This document shows, in pieces, positions 1 to 9,169 of a stretch of 64,000 bases of DNA; the stretch's first letter is position 1, and every line of letters starts with the position of its first letter. A model generated the notes under the pieces. The model was not told the origin of the DNA and made no database searches. It saw only the letters and a program-made list of their open reading frames with translations. The position numbers and the translations under genes are program-made. Origin of the DNA: Pseudomonas brassicacearum (GTDB lineage Bacteria > Pseudomonadota > Gammaproteobacteria > Pseudomonadales > Pseudomonadaceae). Where the stretch lies: the NCBI RefSeq assembly GCF_009601685.2, contig NZ_CP045701.2, forward strand, positions 1,550,001 to 1,614,000. Direction: 5' to 3'.

Positions 1-610
1 GCTTGACGCTGGCCATGATGCTGTCGGCCGCGTTGGCGCCGTTGCCCTGGAACGCCTTGACCATCACCCCGGCGATGCGCGACACCAGGTAGGTGTCCTC
101 GCCGAAACCTTCGGAGGTTCGGCCCCAGCGTGGGTCGCGGGAAATGTCGACCATCGGCGCGAAGGTGATGTCCAGGCTGTCGGCGGCCGCTTCCTTGGCC
201 GCGATGCGGCCGGAGTGGTAGATCGCGTCCATGTCCCAGCTCGAGGCCAGTGCCAGGGGGATCGGGAAAATCGTGCGGTGGCCGTGGATCACGTCATAGG
301 CGAAGAACATCGGGATCTTCAACCGGCTGCGCATGGCCGCGTCCTGCATCGGACGGTTTTCAGCGCGCGTGATGGAGTTGAACGTGCCACCGATGTTGCC
401 GGCGGCGATTTCCTTGCGAATCATCTCCCGGGGCATTTCCGGGCCGATGCTGATCAGGCGCAATTGGCCGATCTTCTCTTCGAGGGTCATCTGCTTCATC
501 AGGTTGCTGATGAACGCGTCCTTGTTCTCTATGGGGGCTGGCAGGTTGTCGGCAAATACGGATTGACTGGCCAGACTGATAAACAGGCCCAGCATACACA
601 GCTTCTTCAT
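1..610 (-). CDS. bglX: Periplasmic beta-glucosidase, glycoside hydrolase family 3 (partial, C-terminus outside window)
   Basis: The N-terminal 203 residues are visible on the minus strand; the gene runs off the left edge. It opens with a signal peptide ending near SVFADN, then the GH3 start (LMKQMTLEEKIGQL), followed by IPMFFAYDVIHGHRTIFPIPLA and FAPMVDISRDPRWGRTSEGFGED, which are hallmark GH3 BglX segments. The family hydrolyses beta-glucosides in the periplasm. The start is the ATG just upstream of the Lys-Lys signal-peptide N-region. The catalytic nucleophile region lies beyond the window, so activity cannot be judged. Confidence 0.9.
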   Translation of the reverse strand, partial: MKKLCMLGLFISLASQSVFADNLPAPIENKDAFISNLMKQMTLEEKIGQLRLISIGPEMPREMIRKEIAAGNIGGTFNSITRAENRPMQDAAMRSRLKIPMFFAYDVIHGHRTIFPIPLALASSWDMDAIYHSGRIAAKEAAADSLDITFAPMVDISRDPRWGRTSEGFGEDTYLVSRIAGVMVKAFQGNGANAADSIMASVK

Positions 611-860
611 GAATAATTTTCTCGCAAGCCTAAAGGGCGGGGATCACACCACGCCGGTCAGCCAAAATGTGAGGAGCGGCTATTGTTGTTCAGTTAAATG
701 CAGCACACTTTCGAACCCATTGGGCTGAACTTAGTTTCGCACTGCGCATCTTTTAGCCCATCGACCCGTTTCAATCCAGTGCGGCGGCAAATTATGCCCC
801 AGGCGCCGGTGAGATAGGTGGCCGTGTTTTTCCATGTCATGCAAGGGAGAGTTCCACCCG

Positions 861-1469
861 ATGAATCCACGACTGAACCACCTTCGCAGCCTGCCGATGC
901 TGGTCCTGATGCTGCTCACCACGTTGCTGGCCGGTTGCGGCATCAATAACATCCCGACCCTGGACGAACAGGCCAAGGCTGCCTGGGGCCAGGTGCAGAA
1001 CCAGTACCAGCGGCGCGCCGACCTGATTCCCAACCTGGTGGAAACCGTCAAGGGCTACGCCCAGCACGAGCAGGAAACCCTCACCGCTGTGATTGAAGCG
1101 CGGGCCAAGGCGACGTCGATCCAGGTCGACGCCAGCACCCTGGACAATCCCGAAAGACTCAAGCAGTTCCAGCAGGCCCAGGACCAGTTGAGCGGCGCGT
1201 TGAGCCGGCTGATGGTGGTGGTCGAGCGTTATCCGGACCTCAAGGCCAACCAGAATTTCCTGGCGTTGCAATCGCAGCTCGAAGGCACCGAGAACCGCAT
1301 CGCCGTGGCCCGCCGCGACTTCATCCTGGCCGTGCAGAAATACAACACCGAGATCCGCACGTTCCCGGGACGCCTGTGGCACAGCGTGCTGTACAGCGAC
1401 CTGCCGATCCGCGAAACCTTCGAGGCCACCAGCCCCAATGCCGAAAAAGCCCCTGAAGTGAAGTTCTGA
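861..1469 (+). CDS. LemA family lipoprotein
   Basis: The product is 202 residues. It has an N-terminal lipoprotein signal (LLTTLLAGC, lipobox Cys around residue 26), then the LemA core: LDEQAKAAWGQVQNQYQRRADLIPNLVETVKGYAQHE and the helical NFLALQSQLEGTENRIAVARRDF segment. LemA proteins are membrane-anchored helical proteins of unsettled role, commonly encoded with TPM-domain proteins, as here. I chose the ATG at 861 because AAGGGAGA lies about ten bases upstream and the signal peptide starts cleanly there; an in-frame ATG at 834 would add nine residues. It is the first gene of a probable three-gene operon with the two TPM proteins downstream. Confidence 0.88.
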   Translation: MNPRLNHLRSLPMLVLMLLTTLLAGCGINNIPTLDEQAKAAWGQVQNQYQRRADLIPNLVETVKGYAQHEQETLTAVIEARAKATSIQVDASTLDNPERLKQFQQAQDQLSGALSRLMVVVERYPDLKANQNFLALQSQLEGTENRIAVARRDFILAVQKYNTEIRTFPGRLWHSVLYSDLPIRETFEATSPNAEKAPEVKF

Positions 1470-1475
1470 ACAAAC

Positions 1476-1499
1476 TGTGGGAGCGAGCTCGCTCCCACA
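1476..1499. repeat. Single REP-type perfect palindrome
   Basis: A 24-base perfect palindrome with arms TGTGGGAGCGAG and its complement lies between the lemA-like gene and the first TPM gene. It is a solo copy of the GTGGGAGC REP type. Inside an operon it would form a hairpin in the transcript and could tune mRNA decay. Confidence 0.75.
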
Positions 1500-1510
1500 C
1501 TGGAGTTCCA

Positions 1511-2269
1511 ATGCGCGTGTTGAAATTTGGCCTGGTGCTGTTGCTCTGGGTGTTTGCCATCACGGCCCAGGCCGAGCTGAAGTTTCCGGCATTGACCGGG
1601 CGGGTGGTGGACGCCGCCCAGATGCTTGAGCCATCGGTACGCACGCAACTGCAAGCGCAGCTCAAGGCCCATGAACAGGCCACCGGCGAACAGGTCGTGG
1701 TGGTCACGCTGGCGGACCTGCAGGGCAGCAGCATCGAAGACTTCGGCTATCAACTGGGGCGCCACTGGGGCATCGGGCAGAAGGATAAAAACAACGGCGC
1801 GCTGCTGATTGTCGCCCGGGATGACCGTAAACTGCGCATCGAGGTGGGCTATGGCCTGGAAGATCGCCTGACCGACGCGCAGAGTTCGGTGATCATCAAC
1901 CAGGTGATTACCCCGGCCTTCAAGACCGGCAACTTCAACAAAGGCATCAGCGACGGCGTCGCGGCGATGCTGGTGGTGCTGGGCGGCAGCCCGTTGGATG
2001 AGCCGGCGCCGGCATACAGTGCCGATGGGCAGCAGGAGCAGGGCGATTATGTCGAGCGCCATCCAGGGCTGTTCGTCTTCCTGGTGATCCTGTTTATTTT
2101 GACGGTATTGGTCTGTCAGATGCTCGGTATCCTGCCGACCGGAAGCGGCGGCTCCCGCGGCTCGCGCGGTTCCGGTGGTTTCGGTGGAGGCTTCGGTGGC
2201 GGAGGCGGCGGGGGCTTCAGCGGTGGTGGTGGCAGTTTCGGGGGCGGCGGTTCGTCGGGCGGCTGGTGA
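1511..2269 (+). CDS. TPM-domain protein (YgcG family) with glycine-rich C-terminus
   Basis: 252 residues. A signal peptide (cleavage near AITAQAEL) is followed by a TPM domain (roughly residues 30-165: LTGRVVDAAQMLEPS, EQVVVVTLADLQG, RDDRKLRIEVGYGLEDRLTDA), a transmembrane helix around residues 190-212 (HPGLFVFLVILFILTVLVCQML) and a tail of about 35 residues that is almost only Gly and Ser, ending GGW. This is the standard YgcG layout: exported TPM domain, anchor, Gly-rich tail. TPM domains are linked to membrane-protein or photosystem repair in other organisms; the bacterial role is not fixed. It sits 41 bases after the LemA gene. Confidence 0.87.
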   Translation: MRVLKFGLVLLLWVFAITAQAELKFPALTGRVVDAAQMLEPSVRTQLQAQLKAHEQATGEQVVVVTLADLQGSSIEDFGYQLGRHWGIGQKDKNNGALLIVARDDRKLRIEVGYGLEDRLTDAQSSVIINQVITPAFKTGNFNKGISDGVAAMLVVLGGSPLDEPAPAYSADGQQEQGDYVERHPGLFVFLVILFILTVLVCQMLGILPTGSGGSRGSRGSGGFGGGFGGGGGGGFSGGGGSFGGGGSSGGW

Positions 2270-2297
2270 CAATAATAATGAGCAGGCACTTTTAACC

Positions 2298-2915
2298 ATG
2301 GCACTACTGACTGAACACGAACAACGCAAGGTAGCCGAGGCCATCGCCCGGGTCGAGCGGTATACCGACGCTGAACTGGTCACGGTGCTGGCCGCCCGCG
2401 CCGACGACTACGCCTATATCCCGCTGCTATGGGCCAGCCTGCTGGCCCTGGTGGTGCCCGGCGTGGTCCATTACCTCACCGGCTGGCTGGCCATGCACAG
2501 CCTGTTGCTGGTGCAGTGGGTCAGCTTCATCGTGTTATGCCTGGTGTTTCGCATCCCCAGGATCACCACACACCTGATCCCTCGTTCCGTTCGTCACTGG
2601 CGGGCCTCCAACCTGGCGCGCCGGCAATTCCTCGAACAGAACCTGCACCACACCGTGGGCAGCACAGGCGTGCTGATTTTTGTCTGCGAGGCTGAGCGCT
2701 ACGTGGAAATCCTGGTCGATGAAGGCATTTCCAAGCGCCTGGACAACAAATGCTGGGATGCCATCGTCGCAACGTTCACCCAGCAGGTTCGCCAGGGCCA
2801 GACCTTGCAGGGTTTCGTGACCTGCATCGAAGCTTGCGGCGAATTGCTCAAGGAGCACGTGCCGGTGACCCAAGAGCGCAATGAACTGCCCAATCGATTG
2901 GTGGTGCTGGGCTGA
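2298..2915 (+). CDS. TPM-domain membrane protein
   Basis: 205 residues: an N-terminal stretch (LTEHEQRKVAEAIARVERYTDAELVTVLAARADDY) matching the start of a TPM domain, two hydrophobic segments around residues 38-80, then the rest of the domain (HHTVGSTGVLIFVCEAERYVEILVDEGISKRLDN). The membrane hairpin interrupts the TPM fold, typical of the third member of LemA-TPM-TPM clusters. The start chosen is the ATG at 2298, 28 bases after the upstream stop; a longer in-frame start lies within the upstream Gly-rich tail and is unlikely. Confidence 0.82.
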   Translation: MALLTEHEQRKVAEAIARVERYTDAELVTVLAARADDYAYIPLLWASLLALVVPGVVHYLTGWLAMHSLLLVQWVSFIVLCLVFRIPRITTHLIPRSVRHWRASNLARRQFLEQNLHHTVGSTGVLIFVCEAERYVEILVDEGISKRLDNKCWDAIVATFTQQVRQGQTLQGFVTCIEACGELLKEHVPVTQERNELPNRLVVLG

Positions 2916-2936
2916 AAATCTCCTGCCAGCACAAGC

Positions 2937-3029
2937 CTGTGGGAGCAAAGCTTGCTCGCGATGAACAATGGCTCGGTTTAGCCTGCTGAATCGCGATGTA
3001 TTCATCGCGGGCAAGCCTTGCTCCCACAG
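2937..3029. repeat. REP doublet (inverted pair, GTGGGAGC type)
   Basis: Two REP units in inverted orientation (CTGTGGGAGCAAAGCTTGCT at the left, its near complement ending CTCCCACAG at the right) are separated by about 45 bases, the usual REPIN layout. It lies downstream of the TPM gene. Confidence 0.85.
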
Positions 3030-3126
3030 AGGCTACTGGTCGCCAAACGAACTTTTCCGTGCCCTCGCTGCCCATCCCCCCTAAAATACCGCCATTCCCG
3101 ATTCGCCGCCCCGAGGCCGTTTTTTC

Positions 3127-4344
3127 ATGTCTGCCACCGCAACGCCCGTCCGTCCCGCGCCGGATCACCACGCCCAGTTCATCGAGCTGCTGCGCACCAG
3201 CCTCGAGCAGAACGGCTTCATCAAACTGGTGCTGGCCAAGTACGTGGGTGACGAAGCAGACCTCCAGCGGCTGATCATCAAGCAACTGACGGTCAAGGAC
3301 CAGCCGTGCCTGTCCTTCGTCTACCGCTACAAGACCCGCGATATCACCAAGAATTTCCCGCTGGCCGAAGGGGTGCAAACCATTGCCGCGCTGTTGCCGG
3401 CATCGTTCAAGAACGCGCATTTGCTGGCGGTCACCGACGAGGCGCAACTGGAGTACAGCAAGAAGGGCAAGAGCTCGCTGTTCAAGAGCAAGCCCCAGCA
3501 ACTGCGGGAAGTGCCATCGGCCGAGCACAACCGTGAGAAGAATCGCTTCCTCGACCTGAGCCGGCCATTTTTGGCCGACCTGGGCGTGACCAACCACAAG
3601 CACGAGCTGATTCCGGCGATGTCGCGCAAGTGGAAGCAGATCAACAAGTTCATCGAAGTCTTCAGCCATGCGCTGACATCCTCGCCGCTGGCCCTGGATA
3701 AACCAGTGCGGGTCTCGGATTTCGGTTCGGGCAAAGGCTACCTGACGTTCGCCATCCACGATTACCTGCGCAACACCTTGCAGGCCGAAGGCGTGGTGAC
3801 CGGTGTCGAGCTGCGCGAAGACATGGTCAAGCTGTGCAACGAAGCCGCCGCGCGGCTGGAACACCCGGGCCTGAGCTTCCAGCACGGTGACGTGCGCAGC
3901 GTGGCGCCAAGCGCGGTGGATGTGATGATCGCCTTGCACGCCTGCGATATCGCCACCGACTACGCGATCCACATGGGCATACGCTCGGGCGCCTCGATCA
4001 TCATGTGCTCGCCGTGCTGCCACAAGCAGATCCGCTTGCAGATCCAGAGCCCGGCCTTGCTCAAGCCCATGCTGCAATACGGCCTGCACCTGGGCCAGCA
4101 GGCGGAAATGGTCACCGACAGCTTGCGGGCGCTGTTCCTGGAAGCTTGCGGCTACGAGACCAAGGTCTTCGAGTTCATCTCACTGGACCACACCAACAAG
4201 AACAAGATGATCCTGGCCGTCAAACGCGCCGAACCGGTGGACCCCACCGAGCTGCTGGCCAAGATCCAGGAACTCAAGGCCTTCTACCACATCACCGAGC
4301 ACTGCCTCGAAACGCTGCTGCGGGCGGATGGATACCTCGCCTGA
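3127..4344 (+). CDS. SAM-dependent class I methyltransferase
   Basis: 405 residues, predicted cytosolic. The C-terminal half holds a Rossmann-fold methyltransferase: motif I VRVSDFGSGKGYLTFAIHDYL (about residues 196-216), GVELREDMVKLC, LSFQHGDVRS, VDVMIALHACDIATDYAIHMGI and an unusual MCSPCCHKQIR, which resembles the methyltransferase domain of PF13679-type (METTL25-like) proteins. The N-terminal 150 residues are a conserved but unnamed extension. The substrate is unknown; the conserved CCHK suggests a structural or redox role, which is inference. It stands alone, between two REP elements. Confidence 0.8.
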   Translation: MSATATPVRPAPDHHAQFIELLRTSLEQNGFIKLVLAKYVGDEADLQRLIIKQLTVKDQPCLSFVYRYKTRDITKNFPLAEGVQTIAALLPASFKNAHLLAVTDEAQLEYSKKGKSSLFKSKPQQLREVPSAEHNREKNRFLDLSRPFLADLGVTNHKHELIPAMSRKWKQINKFIEVFSHALTSSPLALDKPVRVSDFGSGKGYLTFAIHDYLRNTLQAEGVVTGVELREDMVKLCNEAAARLEHPGLSFQHGDVRSVAPSAVDVMIALHACDIATDYAIHMGIRSGASIIMCSPCCHKQIRLQIQSPALLKPMLQYGLHLGQQAEMVTDSLRALFLEACGYETKVFEFISLDHTNKNKMILAVKRAEPVDPTELLAKIQELKAFYHITEHCLETLLRADGYLA

Positions 4345-4361
4345 AGCAGCTATACCGAACG

Positions 4362-4388
4362 CTGTGGGAGCAAGCTTTGCTCCCACAG
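4362..4388. repeat. Single REP palindrome
   Basis: A solo GTGGGAGC-type palindrome (CTGTGGGAGCAAGC / GCTCCCACAG arms) follows the methyltransferase gene and could also act as its 3' hairpin. Confidence 0.7.
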
Positions 4389-4509
4389 GGGAATTTGTAT
4401 CTTTGGGTATGCATCCCGTCAGGTAATCAGCGGTTATCGCTCGCCTGCCAACACTCCGGTCTACCTTTAATGCGTTAACCATTCACGCATCCCCAAAGGA
4501 GCCCTTCCC

Positions 4510-5091
4510 ATGGCTGCCAAGAAAATCCTCATGCTGGTCGGCGATTACGTCGAAGATTATGAAGTCATGGTGCCGTTCCAGGCTTTGCAGATGGTCGGTC
4601 ACACCGTGCACGCCGTGTGCCCGGACAAAACCGCCGGGCAGACGGTGCGCACAGCGATTCACGACTTTGAAGGCGACCAGACCTACAGTGAAAAGCCGGG
4701 GCACTTGTTTGCCCTCAACCATGACTTCGCCAACGTCCAGGCCGCCGACTACGACGCGCTGCTGGTGCCGGGTGGACGAGCGCCGGAATACCTGCGCCTG
4801 AATGAAACCGTCTTGCAGTTGGTGCGCGATTTCGATCTGGCGGGCAAGCCGATTGCCGCGGTGTGCCACGGTGCACAATTGCTGGCGGCGGCGGGCATCC
4901 TCGAAGGGCGTGAATGCAGCGCCTACCCGGCATGTGCCCCGGAAGTACGGCTGGCGGGCGGGACCTACATCGACATTCCCGTGACCCAAGGCCATGTGCA
5001 GGGCAACTTGGCGACCGCACCGGCCTGGCCTGCGCACCCGAACTGGCTGGCGGGGTTCCTGACGCTGCTGGGCACGGCCATCACTTTGTAA
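4510..5091 (+). CDS. DJ-1/PfpI family protein
   Basis: 193 residues covering one complete DJ-1/PfpI domain. Diagnostic segments are [23 protein letters not shown] at the N-terminus (the conserved Glu of the family), [16 protein letters not shown], and the nucleophile elbow [14 protein letters not shown] with Cys at about residue 120 followed by His. The family includes glyoxalase III/deglycase-like, chaperone-like and protease-like members; sequence alone does not tell which. AAAGGAG lies about eight bases before the ATG. It is monocistronic. Confidence 0.85.
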   Translation: MAAKKILMLVGDYVEDYEVMVPFQALQMVGHTVHAVCPDKTAGQTVRTAIHDFEGDQTYSEKPGHLFALNHDFANVQAADYDALLVPGGRAPEYLRLNETVLQLVRDFDLAGKPIAAVCHGAQLLAAAGILEGRECSAYPACAPEVRLAGGTYIDIPVTQGHVQGNLATAPAWPAHPNWLAGFLTLLGTAITL

Positions 5092-5173
5092 TAACGCTGC
5101 ACACCAGACTGGCAGGGCAAGCGCAGCGGGTCTTTACTCTCGGGGCATGTTTTCATTGCCAGGAGAAAAAATC

Positions 5174-5518
5174 ATGTCCGGATGGTACGAAATCAGCAAA
5201 AGCAGCAGCGGCCAGTTTCGGTTTGTGCTCAAGGCAGCCAACGCCGAGACAATCTTGACCAGTGAGCTGTACACCACCCGCAGCGGTGCCGACAGCGGCA
5301 TTGCTTCGGTGCAGAAAAACAGTCCGTTGGCCGAGCGCTATGAACTCAAGAGCACCAAGGACGGCCATCCGTACTTCAACCTCAAGGCTGCCAACCATGA
5401 GGTGATTGGCAGCAGTGAAGCTTATTCATCGGGCGCGGCCCGGGACAAAGGCATCGCCAGCGTCAAGGCCAATGGACCGACGACGGTCATCAAGGACAAG
5501 ACCGTGGCTGCGCTCTGA
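5174..5518 (+). CDS. YegP family protein (two DUF1508 repeats)
   Basis: 114 residues containing two tandem DUF1508 repeats: WYEISKSSSGQFRFVLKAANAETILTSE with its GADSGIASVQKN end, and YELKSTKDGHPYFNLKAANHEVIGSSE with DKGIASVKAN. Each repeat forms a small beta-sheet unit in E. coli YegP; the function is unknown. AGGAG lies eight bases before the chosen ATG; an upstream ATG at 5147 has no such signal and would add nine residues. The gene stands between the DJ-1 gene and a REP doublet. Confidence 0.85.
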   Translation: MSGWYEISKSSSGQFRFVLKAANAETILTSELYTTRSGADSGIASVQKNSPLAERYELKSTKDGHPYFNLKAANHEVIGSSEAYSSGAARDKGIASVKANGPTTVIKDKTVAAL

Positions 5519-5560
5519 AGGCACAGCAATAAGGGCGCCCAGCCTGTGGACGAGAAATCA

Positions 5561-5654
5561 TGTGTGGGAGCAAAGCTTGCTCGCGATGCAGGCGCTGCGG
5601 TTGTGCAGGCTAACCGAGTCATCGTTCATCGCGAGCAAGCTTTGCTCCCACACA
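5561..5654. repeat. REP doublet (inverted pair)
   Basis: Left unit TGTGGGAGCAAAGCTTGCTC and right unit GAGCAAGCTTTGCTCCCACA flank about 50 bases. It has the same arms as the copies near 2.9 and 33.6 kb and lies between convergent genes. Confidence 0.85.
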
Positions 5655-5687
5655 TAGATCCCCTCGCCACGCGTTTTTAACCTGCCT

Positions 5688-6707
5688 TTAAACCTCCACC
5701 GGCACCGACAACTTCGGATCGCCCAGCGGATGGCTCTTGGCATCGAAGAAGCGCAATTGCACCTTCAGCCCCTGGAACACCTTGGCGTAATGCCGCTTCT
5801 GATGCTGGATGAACGCCTGGCTACGGGGGTAGATCGAAATCGCCACGGTTTTCGGTGCGGCCAGGCGCAGGGCTCGCACGATGTGGTGGTCCTGCTCGCC
5901 CAGGGCGTGGCCGAACAGGCACAGGTTGTCGCCGTGCTGCAGCAACTGGTCGTAGCAGAACGACAGGTAATCGCTGCTGCGGATGGTCTTGAGCTTGTCC
6001 TGGCTCGGGCCTTCATTGACGAATAAAGGCACGTCGTCGAGGGTCTTGATCGTGTTGTTGATGGCGAAACTGCCCAACAAGGTGCCTTCGGTGGAGGTGA
6101 GCTTGCGCGCCGTGCCGTCCTGGTTGCGCACCAGGTGCAGGCCGCCGTGCAGGTACAGCAGGCGCGGTTTGTCTGTGGTCGCCTGGCTCAGGTCGAAACT
6201 GTGGTCTTCACCGAAGAACAGGTCGCTGATGGTCTCGGGCGCCTGCTGGATCGCCCAGTAGTTGAGCAGGTCGTAGTTGGTGGTGAACACCGTGCGGTAG
6301 CGGCTCAGCTCCTGGTTGAGCGTCGCCAGGGTCGCCGGTTGCACCAGGCGCCACGGGATGTGCACCGCATGCACGGTGTTGATCAGCGCTTCCTTGATCG
6401 CGTAATAGCGATTGCGTGGCGCGGCGGAGCTGACGGCCAGGGCCTTGTTGACCCGGCTGGTGGTTTTCAGCGCCGCGAGCACCTGTTCGAAACTGCGCGT
6501 CTGCATCGCGTCGAACACGCTCAGTTCCGACGGTGTCAGGGGTTTTTCCTCGACGGTACGGGCGTTTTCGAACAGCGAGTCATAGCCGAAATCGTCCCAC
6601 ACCGCGCGGCTGGCCCCATTGCCCACCAGCAGGCCGCTGAAGGCGGTGTCGGCGCGCACGGCCTCCCAGTCTTCAAGCCGGCTGTCGTATTCCTGGAAAT
6701 CGGTCAT
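5688..6707 (-). CDS. DUF4917 family protein
   Basis: About 339 residues. Segments ALVGNGAS-like (FSGLLVGNGASRAVWDDFGYDSLFE), FTTNYDLLNYWAIQ, LYLHGGLHLVRNQDG and LCLFGHALGEQDHHIVRAL are typical of DUF4917, a family whose GNG, TNYD and HGG motifs recall the NAD-binding sites of SIR2-like domains. The function is unknown. Three in-frame starts exist (TTG 6734, ATG 6719, ATG 6707); none has a strong ribosome site, and I chose ATG 6707 because the product then begins at the conserved MTDFQEYDSRL. A role in defence by analogy to SIR2 proteins is only inference. Confidence 0.78.
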   Translation of the reverse strand: MTDFQEYDSRLEDWEAVRADTAFSGLLVGNGASRAVWDDFGYDSLFENARTVEEKPLTPSELSVFDAMQTRSFEQVLAALKTTSRVNKALAVSSAAPRNRYYAIKEALINTVHAVHIPWRLVQPATLATLNQELSRYRTVFTTNYDLLNYWAIQQAPETISDLFFGEDHSFDLSQATTDKPRLLYLHGGLHLVRNQDGTARKLTSTEGTLLGSFAINNTIKTLDDVPLFVNEGPSQDKLKTIRSSDYLSFCYDQLLQHGDNLCLFGHALGEQDHHIVRALRLAAPKTVAISIYPRSQAFIQHQKRHYAKVFQGLKVQLRFFDAKSHPLGDPKLSVPVEV

Positions 6708-6847
6708 CGCAAGGATCATCTCAAAACGTGGCAAAGGCAGGGCGCGACTTTATCACGACCCAGTCTTGAGCCAGATCAAGATGCGTCATGACTACTCGGT
6801 CATTCTGTAGGCCCTGCCGATCCGGCCTCAACCAGGAGCGTGACCCC

Positions 6848-7996
6848 ATGAGCAGCACTTTTTTCATTCCCGCCGTGAACATCATGGGGCTGGGCTGCCT
6901 CGATGAAGCGATGACCGCTATTCGCAACTACGGCTTTCGCAAAGCCCTGATCGTCACCGACGCGGGGCTGGCCAAGGCCGGCGTCGCCAACATGGTGACC
7001 GAGCAACTGGCGCTGCAGGACATCGATTCCGTGATTTTCGACGGTGCCAAGCCCAACCCAAGCATTGCCAATGTCGAGCTCGGGCTGGGGCTGTTGAAGG
7101 AGAGCCGGTGCGATTTCATCGTGTCGCTGGGCGGCGGTTCGCCCCACGATTGCGCCAAGGGCATCGCGCTGTGCGCCACCAACGGCGGGCAGATTCGCGA
7201 CTATGAAGGCGTCGACCGTTCGAGCAAGCCGCAATTGCCGTTGATCGCCATCAACACCACGGCAGGCACTGCCAGCGAAATGACCCGTTTTTGCATCATC
7301 ACCGACGAGACACGCCACGTGAAAATGGCGATTGTCGATCGCAACGTGACCCCATTGATGTCGGTGAACGACCCGGCGCTGATGGTGGCGATGCCCAAGG
7401 GCCTGACGGCCGCCACCGGCATGGATGCACTGACCCACGCGATCGAGGCTTATGTCTCCACCGCCGCCAACCCCATCACCGATGCCTGCGCCCTGAAGGC
7501 CATCACCCTGATCAGCAACAACCTGCGCCTGGCCGTGCGTGACGGCAATGACCTGACGGCGCGGGAGAACATGGCCTACGCGCAGTTTCTCGCGGGGATG
7601 GCGTTCAACAATGCATCATTAGGTTTCGTGCACGCGATGGCGCATCAGCTGGGTGGCTTCTACGACCTGCCTCACGGGGTGTGCAACGCGGTGCTGTTGC
7701 CTCACGTGCAGAGCTTCAACGCTTTGGTGTGCGCCGTTCGCCTGACCGACGTGGCCCATGCCATGGGCGCCGATACGCGCGGCTTCAGCCCGGAAGAGGG
7801 GGCCCGGGACGCCATTGCGGCGATCCGCAAACTGGCCCATGACGTGAACATTCCGACCGGCTTGCGCGAGCTGGGCGTACGCCTCAACGACGTGCCGGTG
7901 CTGGCTGCCAATGCCTTGAAAGACGCCTGCGGCCTGACCAACCCACGGGCAGCGGACCAGCGGCAGATCGAAGAGATTTTCCGCAGCGCGTTCTAA
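6848..7996 (+). CDS. yiaY: Iron-containing alcohol dehydrogenase, YiaY type
   Basis: 382 residues, the same length as E. coli YiaY and alike along its whole length. Visible group III ADH features: nucleotide-binding [42 protein letters not shown], and the metal-binding region [14 protein letters not shown] together with [16 protein letters not shown], which supplies the Asp/His ligands. It should be a cytosolic NAD-dependent, Fe(II) dehydrogenase acting on small alcohols (YiaY also oxidises L-threonine). The start has AGGAG nine bases upstream. It is divergent from the DUF4917 gene and convergent with the MFS gene. Confidence 0.9.
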   Translation: MSSTFFIPAVNIMGLGCLDEAMTAIRNYGFRKALIVTDAGLAKAGVANMVTEQLALQDIDSVIFDGAKPNPSIANVELGLGLLKESRCDFIVSLGGGSPHDCAKGIALCATNGGQIRDYEGVDRSSKPQLPLIAINTTAGTASEMTRFCIITDETRHVKMAIVDRNVTPLMSVNDPALMVAMPKGLTAATGMDALTHAIEAYVSTAANPITDACALKAITLISNNLRLAVRDGNDLTARENMAYAQFLAGMAFNNASLGFVHAMAHQLGGFYDLPHGVCNAVLLPHVQSFNALVCAVRLTDVAHAMGADTRGFSPEEGARDAIAAIRKLAHDVNIPTGLRELGVRLNDVPVLAANALKDACGLTNPRAADQRQIEEIFRSAF

Positions 7997-9156
7997 GCGA
8001 CCCGGGGCGGCACGAACCTCACACAGAGCATCGCCGCCGCGCCCAGCAGCGCACACAATGCCGCCAGCGGCCAGGCCTGTTGGCTCAACAACAGGCTGGC
8101 CATGGCGCCGATTACCGAGGCCATCAGTTGGTGCAGGAACCCACTCAACGCCATGGCATAAGCGCCGGCCACCGGTGAGCCTTCGTTGGCCAGGGACAGG
8201 CTGATGGGGTAGATCAACGACTGGCCAAACACCGCGAAGCAATACGGCAGCCAGAAGAGCAACGCGATGCCGCTCAAGGTGAGGCTGCCTGCCAGCATGG
8301 TCATGCACCCGCCCAGTACCAGGACGATGCCCCAACCCATCATTCGCCGTTGACCGGTACGCAGTACAAAAGCGTTCACCACCAGCGCCCCAAGCAAATA
8401 CGCCGCACTGACTGGCCAGCCCAGCAGGCCGTATTCAATGGGCGACCAGTGGAAGCTCTCCTGCAGGATCAGCGGCGCTGCGGTATTGAAGGCGACGATC
8501 ACGCCGTAACCCAGCCCACCGGCCAAGGCTGGCAGCAGGAACGCCCGTTGTTGGAGTATTTGCCCGTAGATACCCCATGCCGATTGCCCATTGCCGGCTT
8601 GCACCAGCACCGGGAACCTGGCCCGGGACACCGCCGCAGCCATGGTCAGGCTGACGGCACCCAAGCCTTGGAAAATCGCCTCCCACCCGAAAGCAGCCTG
8701 GATCAGCGAGCCCAGGTACTGGCCGATACCTAGGGCAATCACAAAGGCGATCGATATCCATGACAGCGCCTTGGCCAACAAGTCGCCGCTGAAGCTGTCA
8801 CGAATCAAGACCCGTGCCATCACCGAGATTCCGCTGGCACCGATGCCTTGGATCAACCTGAGTGTCAGGAACGCCTCCACTGTCGTGCCCAGCGGCAGGG
8901 CCAGGTTGCCCAGGCCATACAGCCCCAGAGCCGCCAGCAAGACCGGCTTGCGCCCCAGGCGCTGGCTCAGGCTGCCCCAGAGCAACATGGGCAGCGCCAT
9001 GCCGATCAGGTACACCGACAAGCCCCAGGAAACCCGGCCCGCATCGGCGCCCAGATCCCGGGCGATATCGGGCAGGGCCGGCAAGTAAATGCTCATGCCC
9101 AGTTGGGCCAGGAAGACGGTGGTGCAGGTGACGATCAGGGTTGTACGATTTTTCAT
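7993..9156 (-). CDS. MFS transporter, Bcr/CflA-like exporter
   Basis: 387 residues with about 12 hydrophobic helices. The N-terminus [30 protein letters not shown] and the motif [24 protein letters not shown] (MFS motif A between helices 2 and 3) place it in the drug:H+ antiporter Bcr/CflA group. It lies 13 bases downstream of the alpha-oxoamine synthase gene on the same strand, so the likely job is export of that enzyme's product. A GTG at 9186 would overlap the upstream gene; I prefer ATG 9156. Its 3' end overlaps that of the yiaY gene by four bases. Confidence 0.85.
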   Translation of the reverse strand: MKNRTTLIVTCTTVFLAQLGMSIYLPALPDIARDLGADAGRVSWGLSVYLIGMALPMLLWGSLSQRLGRKPVLLAALGLYGLGNLALPLGTTVEAFLTLRLIQGIGASGISVMARVLIRDSFSGDLLAKALSWISIAFVIALGIGQYLGSLIQAAFGWEAIFQGLGAVSLTMAAAVSRARFPVLVQAGNGQSAWGIYGQILQQRAFLLPALAGGLGYGVIVAFNTAAPLILQESFHWSPIEYGLLGWPVSAAYLLGALVVNAFVLRTGQRRMMGWGIVLVLGGCMTMLAGSLTLSGIALLFWLPYCFAVFGQSLIYPISLSLANEGSPVAGAYAMALSGFLHQLMASVIGAMASLLLSQQAWPLAALCALLGAAAMLCVRFVPPRVA

Positions 9157-9169
9157 CAAGCGTCCCGTC

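Noticed and set aside
5688..6707. DUF4917 protein as an anti-phage SIR2-type effector
   Set aside because: Only loose motif resemblance; it is surrounded by core genes and has no partner gene.
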